Source: Sideroxydans sp.
Lineage (GTDB): Bacteria > Pseudomonadota > Gammaproteobacteria > Burkholderiales > Gallionellaceae
Assembly (NCBI GenBank): GCA_027310725.1
Contig: DAIDAG010000028.1
Coordinates: 1-64,000, forward strand
Length of the DNA: 64,000 nucleotides
Direction of reading: 5' to 3'
A model generated the notes under the pieces. The model saw nothing but the letters and a program-made list of their open reading frames with translations, had not been told where the DNA came from and made no database searches. The position numbers and the translations under genes are program-made. Of the stretch, positions 59,176 to 64,000 are shown in pieces. Every line of letters starts with the position of its first letter. Within the stretch, counting starts at the first letter, position 1.

Positions 59176-59646
59176 TTAGAGATCCGCTGCAAGTTTGTCG
59201 AGCAGGTCATTGTGCGCCTTGGCATCGATCTCGCGACCCAGAATTTTGCCCGCTCCCGCCAGTGCAATTGCCGACACCTGGGTACGCAGTTGTTCCTTGG
59301 CGCGAAACACTTCCTGTTCAACTTCTGCTTTTGCGCCTGCGACGATGCGATCGCCCTCGACCTTGGCTTGTGCCTTCGCCTGTTCGACGATTTCGCTTGC
59401 ACGCTTTTCACCATTGGCGACGATCTCGCCCGCCTTATCTTTTGCTTCACGCAAAATATCGGCGGAACGCTTGGCGGCCATATCCAGGTCGTGCTTGGCA
59501 CGCTCTGCGTCTGCGAGGCCGTCAGCGATGGTCTTTTGACGCGATTCGATCGCTGCCAGCAAAGGCGGCCAAACGAATTTTGCGGTGAACCATATCAAAA
59601 TGGCGAACGACAGTGCCTGCGCGATTATTGTCAGGGTAATGTTCAT
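59176..59646 (-). CDS. atpF: ATP synthase Fo subunit b
   Basis: 156 residues: an N-terminal membrane helix ([20 protein letters not shown]) with FVWPPLL, then a long charged helix typical of the stator dimer ([20 protein letters not shown]). Five bases separate its stop from atpH. Confidence 0.96.
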   Translation of the reverse strand: MNITLTIIAQALSFAILIWFTAKFVWPPLLAAIESRQKTIADGLADAERAKHDLDMAAKRSADILREAKDKAGEIVANGEKRASEIVEQAKAQAKVEGDRIVAGAKAEVEQEVFRAKEQLRTQVSAIALAGAGKILGREIDAKAHNDLLDKLAADL

Positions 59647-59687
59647 TTCGGTTCCTTATGCTGGATTGTGCATCCCGCAATGTTCAA

Positions 59688-60825
<1,138 letters not shown>

Positions 60826-60833
60826 CCCGGACC

Positions 60834-61226
60834 TTACTTGTCATTCACGTTATTCACAGCTCGCATTCCCGCGCCAGATGCCAGCGCCGAACCTGCCAAC
60901 CCGCCAATCAGGGCCAATGGAACCAGTCCCTGGTAATACTTAAATGTAATCAACAGCAGAATCGCGATCACAAGTACTTTGACCGCCTCCGCTTTCAGCA
61001 ATGTAATCAGAACGGTACTTGCCGCGCTGCCTTTCGGGCTTTGTGCAATCAACATTCCGGCATACGCACCAATCACCACTGATGCCCCGCCCGCCAATGC
61101 GGAAATTGCTGCGTGTACACCCGCAAGCAACAGAGAGACACCCGAGATGAGTACCGTTATGATGATTTGCCAGCGTGCCGCCTTGCTGAATGCGCGGCTT
61201 ATTGTTGTGTTTGTTACACTTTCCAT
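60834..61226 (-). CDS. atpI: ATP synthase assembly protein AtpI
   Basis: 130 residues with four hydrophobic segments ([60 protein letters not shown]). AtpI is not part of the finished enzyme; it helps c-ring assembly. It is the first gene of the operon. Confidence 0.93.
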   Translation of the reverse strand: MESVTNTTISRAFSKAARWQIIITVLISGVSLLLAGVHAAISALAGGASVVIGAYAGMLIAQSPKGSAASTVLITLLKAEAVKVLVIAILLLITFKYYQGLVPLALIGGLAGSALASGAGMRAVNNVNDK

Positions 61227-61276
61227 CTTGTGCCCTTAAGCGCTAAATTTGGCTAGGGCTGAAAAAAAGCCCGCGC

Positions 61277-61306
61277 ATTCTCTACTATTCCGCCACAGCA
61301 AGTCAA
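61277..61306 (-). promoter_or_regulatory. Candidate promoter of the atp operon
   Basis: On the minus strand, TTGACT (61306-61301) and GAGAAT (61282-61277) are 18 bp apart. Transcription would begin near 61270, some 45 bp before the atpI ATG. The gap between atpI and parB (116 bp) is the only sizable intergenic space at the head of the operon. Confidence 0.5.
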
Positions 61307-61342
61307 GCGCATTCGGGGCGCATACGGCAGTTCTGCCCCTGG

Positions 61343-62212
61343 TTATGCTCGTTCGTACAGCTTGCCGGTCAGTTCTTCCAGATGTTCGTTGCTCGAATAC
61401 TCGATAACCAGTTTGCCGCCACCCTTGCTATTTGGCTTGATTTCCACGCGCGCTCCGAGTTGTGAGCTGATTTCTTCTTGCAGGCGTTGTGTGTCGCGGT
61501 TTTCTTTTGGTATTTTCTTGCCGACTGTTGTCTTGGAAGATGACTGTTCGCCTTGTTGCTGTACCAGCTTTTCCGCCTCGCGTACGGAGAGGCCTTCCAA
61601 GACGATCTTGTTCGCGAGCAGCACTTGTTGCGCACCCTCAAGCGAAAGCAACGAGCGGGCGTGGCCCATGTCCAGCGAACCTTCCATCAGCATGTCTTGC
61701 ACGGCTTGAGGCAATTTGAGAAGGCGCAAGAGGTTGCTCGCGGCACTGCGCGAGCGGCCCACGGCATCAGCTGCAGCCTGGTGTGTCATCTGGAATTCGT
61801 CGATCAGGCGCTGGATACCGATCGCTTCTTCCAGCGGGTTCAGGTCTTCACGCTGGATATTCTCGATCAGCGCCATTGCCAATGCCGCATTGTCAGGCAC
61901 TTTGCGCACGATGACCGGCACTATTTTCAGCTCGGCCAGTTGTGCCGCACGCCAGCGGCGCTCGCCGGCAATGATCTCGTAGCCGCCTTCTGCAAGTTCG
62001 CGCGCCAGGATCGGCTGCATCACACCCTGCACTCTGATCGAAGCGGCAAGTTCGTTCAGCGACGCCTCGTCCATACGGCTGCGCGGCTGATACTTGCCGG
62101 GTTTTAGTTGCTCGACTTTTAGATCGCGCAGTACGTCGTTCTGTTTTGATGTGCTGTTTCCGGAAAGCAGCGCGTCCAAGCCGCGCCCCAGACCCTTGAT
62201 CGGTTTTGCCAT
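61343..62212 (-). CDS. parB: Chromosome-partitioning protein ParB
   Basis: A CTP-dependent DNA clamp that loads at parS and organises the origin region. 289 residues: MAKPIKGLGRGLDALLSGN, the CTP-binding block YEIIAGERRWRAAQLAEL, IENIQREDLNPLEEAIGIQR and the helix-turn-helix TMHQAAADAVGRS-type segment (MTHQAAADAVGRSRSAASNL). It is cotranscribed with parA (22-bp gap). No parS-like sequence (GTTTCACGTGAAAC form) is seen in this window. Confidence 0.97.
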   Translation of the reverse strand: MAKPIKGLGRGLDALLSGNSTSKQNDVLRDLKVEQLKPGKYQPRSRMDEASLNELAASIRVQGVMQPILARELAEGGYEIIAGERRWRAAQLAELKIVPVIVRKVPDNAALAMALIENIQREDLNPLEEAIGIQRLIDEFQMTHQAAADAVGRSRSAASNLLRLLKLPQAVQDMLMEGSLDMGHARSLLSLEGAQQVLLANKIVLEGLSVREAEKLVQQQGEQSSSKTTVGKKIPKENRDTQRLQEEISSQLGARVEIKPNSKGGGKLVIEYSSNEHLEELTGKLYERA

Positions 62213-62234
62213 GATTTTCCTTTAATGAAACTTG

Positions 62235-63014
62235 TTATGCGGCGACTTGCGCCATTGAGTTGTTGAGCATTTCGCCGGCCAAAGCCAGATAAGCAAGGGT
62301 TCCCTTGGATTGGCTATCGTGGTACAGCGCAGGAATACCGAAGCTGGGTGCTTCCGCCAAACGCACGTTACGCGGAATGACGGTTCGGTAGACCTTATCG
62401 CCGAAATGCTGCTGCAACTGGTCCGAGACCTGTTGTGCCAGGGCATTGCGCGGATCGAACATGGTACGCAACAAACCTTCAATCTCCAGATCCGGGTTCA
62501 GATTTTCGCGCACCTTGCGTATGGTGTTGACGAGGTCACTCAATCCTTCCAGTGCGTAGTACTCGCATTGCATGGGAATCATCACCGATTTCGCGGCACA
62601 CAATCCATTCAGGGTAAGCAAATTCAGTGCTGGCGGACAATCAACCAGAATGTAATCATATTCATGCAATATCGGCTGCAACTCTTCTTTCAAACGCATT
62701 TCGCGCCCTTCAACATCCACCAATTCAATCTCGGCGCCGGCCAATTCACGGTTGGCGGGTAATACGTCGTATTTACACGCTGAAGACCGGATACGCGCTT
62801 CGGCAACCGATTTTTCACCCATCAATACGTCGTAGATGGTCATTTCCAAATCGGCTTTGTTGATACCGCTCCCCATGGTCGCATTGCCCTGCGGATCCAG
62901 ATCGATCAGCAGCACGCGCTGTTTCGCCGCCCCCAGACTTGCCGCCAAGTTGACGGTAGTCGTGGTTTTGCCCACACCGCCCTTTTGATTGGTGATTGCC
63001 AATATCTTGCTCAT
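62235..63014 (-). CDS. parA: Chromosome-partitioning ATPase ParA (Soj)
   Basis: 259 residues. It has the deviant Walker [57 protein letters not shown] and IPRNVRLAEAPSFG. With ParB it segregates the chromosome origin. Its ATG overlaps the rsmG stop by 4 bp. The order mnmG-rsmG-parA-parB is typical of the replication origin region, so oriC is probably close beyond the right end. Confidence 0.97.
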   Translation of the reverse strand: MSKILAITNQKGGVGKTTTTVNLAASLGAAKQRVLLIDLDPQGNATMGSGINKADLEMTIYDVLMGEKSVAEARIRSSACKYDVLPANRELAGAEIELVDVEGREMRLKEELQPILHEYDYILVDCPPALNLLTLNGLCAAKSVMIPMQCEYYALEGLSDLVNTIRKVRENLNPDLEIEGLLRTMFDPRNALAQQVSDQLQQHFGDKVYRTVIPRNVRLAEAPSFGIPALYHDSQSKGTLAYLALAGEMLNNSMAQVAA

Positions 63015-63634
63015 TTTTTCACTCCCAATACGACCAAACTGCGGGCAGCTTCCAAGCCGGGAACCTGCAATGTAATTACCTTTTCAACCAGAATATCTGC
63101 GGGAAGCCTCGCCAGTTCTTGTTCCGGCACACCTTTCATGGCCGCCCAGCGACCGCCTTCTGACAGCAAATGTCGCGTTAGTGCTACAAAATCCGTCGCT
63201 TCCGCAAACGCGCGGGAAATAATCCCGTCAAATTTCTGTTTCGTGTGCCACTGCTCCACCCGTTCGCAACGGACTTCCACGTTGTTCAAATCCAACTGAA
63301 TAGCCGCTTGCTGTACAAAGCCGGTTTTTTTACTGTTGCTATCCAGTAATGTGAACGACCACTCTGGCCGCATCACAGCCAACACCAGCCCAGGTAAACC
63401 CGCACCGCATCCCACATCCAGCCAGCGTTGCGGCCACAAATACGGTAATACAGCCAAGCTATCGAGCAAGTGGTTACTCACCATCTGCTCGGGATTACGT
63501 ATCGCGGTAAGGTTGTAAATTCCGTTCCATTTGTGCAGCAAAGTCAGATAATCCAGCAGCTTTGCCTGCTGTTCCAAAGTAGCTTCCAAGCCCATCTGCG
63601 TAAGGCCTGCCGTTAATTCCTGCGCCAGCGTCAT
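63011..63634 (-). CDS. rsmG: 16S rRNA (guanine-527-N7)-methyltransferase RsmG
   Basis: 207 residues: [35 protein letters not shown], the SAM loop [37 protein letters not shown] and GIISRAFAE. It modifies G527 of 16S rRNA. ATGA overlaps join it to mnmG upstream and parA downstream. Confidence 0.96.
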   Translation of the reverse strand: MTLAQELTAGLTQMGLEATLEQQAKLLDYLTLLHKWNGIYNLTAIRNPEQMVSNHLLDSLAVLPYLWPQRWLDVGCGAGLPGLVLAVMRPEWSFTLLDSNSKKTGFVQQAAIQLDLNNVEVRCERVEQWHTKQKFDGIISRAFAEATDFVALTRHLLSEGGRWAAMKGVPEQELARLPADILVEKVITLQVPGLEAARSLVVLGVKK

Positions 63635-64000
63635 GCCGCTTTGTCTTGTTTGAAGCCCCGCTTCAAATGCACCAACAACAATGAAATCGCAGCCGGGGTC
63701 ACGCCGGAGATGCGAGCAGCCTGGCCTACCGTCTGTGGCTGGTGCTGATTCAGTTTTTGTCGTACTTCGATAGACAAGCCGCGCACGACCGAATAATCCA
63801 TGTTGTCCGGTAATAGCGTGGTCTCTTGGCCTTCCTGGCGCTCGATCTCATCCAGCTGGCGTTCGATATATCCTTGATATTTAGCCTGAATTTCCACTTG
63901 CTCGGCTATCTCCGATACATCGGCCATTTGCGCACCGGGCAAAGTCATCAAAGCCGCATAACTCACTTCGGGGCGGCGCAGCAGATCGTACAGGCAATAC
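63631..64000 (-). CDS. mnmG: tRNA uridine 5-carboxymethylaminomethyl modification enzyme MnmG, C-terminal part (cut by window edge)
   Basis: The frame is open to the right end. The visible 122 residues begin [20 protein letters not shown] and hold the C-terminal helical domain: [40 protein letters not shown] and [20 protein letters not shown]. MnmG works with MnmE on the wobble uridine of several tRNAs. The GTG at 63966 is internal and not the true start. Confidence 0.96.
   Translation of the reverse strand, partial: YCLYDLLRRPEVSYAALMTLPGAQMADVSEIAEQVEIQAKYQGYIERQLDEIERQEGQETTLLPDNMDYSVVRGLSIEVRQKLNQHQPQTVGQAARISGVTPAAISLLLVHLKRGFKQDKAA

Noticed and set aside
61307-61342. Possible terminator behind parB (GGGGC ... 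GCCCC)
   Set aside because: The loop is about 15 bases and no T-run follows.
61343-63014. parS site near parAB
   Set aside because: No sequence close to the GTTTCACGTGAAAC form was found by eye here or around the other CACGTG occurrences.

Overview
The window looks like a contiguous chromosomal segment of a Gram-negative betaproteobacterium, probably from the Gallionellaceae/Nitrosomonadales group. This rests on recalled protein similarity and gene order (ubiE-Tim44-ubiB, pilGHIJ-chpA, noncatalytic pyrC' behind pyrB, an E. coli-like rsmI-lpoA-yraN-diaA-dolP block, and mnmG-rsmG-parAB-atp). No database search was possible. The DNA is densely coding; no gap exceeds about 190 bp. I saw no rRNA, tRNA, CRISPR array, prophage or transposase. 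The two ends cut into thiC (left) and mnmG (right).

Layout. 1-4.6 kb: end of thiC, a DUF3883 nuclease-like accessory gene, two small cysteine-cluster proteins, uppP, a rhodanese and a zinc-type CDF exporter. 4.6-9.3 kb: nitrogen control (glnA behind a putative sigma-54 promoter, a DUF4124 protein, glnL-glnG). 9.3-25.4 kb, all on the minus strand: a tightly coupled run pilG-pilH-pilI-pilJ-chpA (type IV pilus chemosensory pathway) followed by algH-ruvX-pyrB-pyrC'-prlC-glutaredoxin-xth-phosphoesterase, most of them joined by ATGA/GTGA overlaps. 25.6-29 kb: a redoxin, rsmE, a small tautomerase, argA and yggX. 29-33.6 kb: a polyphosphate cluster (ppk1, a lysine-rich protein, sixA, polyphosphate:AMP phosphotransferase). 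33.6-37 kb: a frameshifted lipoprotein, DUF2288, gamma carbonic anhydrase, tautomerase, the catalytic class II pyrC and a flavodoxin. 37-41.5 kb: rsmI facing lpoA-yraN-diaA-dolP-rfaE2-DUF971. 41.5-47.5 kb: ubiE and ubiB separated by a patchwork of small and accessory genes. 47.5-54.2 kb: orphan ParA, glmS-glmU, an acyltransferase-like gene and an MFS carrier. 54.2-64 kb: the complete F1Fo ATP synthase operon (atpIBEFHAGDC), then parB-parA-rsmG-mnmG.

Most striking signal. At least two short dispersed palindromic elements (called A and B here) occur between genes and also inside three protein genes, always in frame: rluA-like (A), prlC (B) and the 5' part of ruvX (B plus short tandem repeats). 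Both elements are open in most reading frames, so they can be tolerated in coding DNA. This resembles the Rickettsia palindromic elements. A third repeat (C) supplies the start codon of a truncated antitoxin-like gene. Other points of interest are the catalytic residues retained in the DiaA-like SIS protein, a type IV pilus chemosensory cluster without methylation genes, an orphan ParA, the overlapping divergent starts of rsmI and lpoA, and a one-base frameshift at a lipobox.
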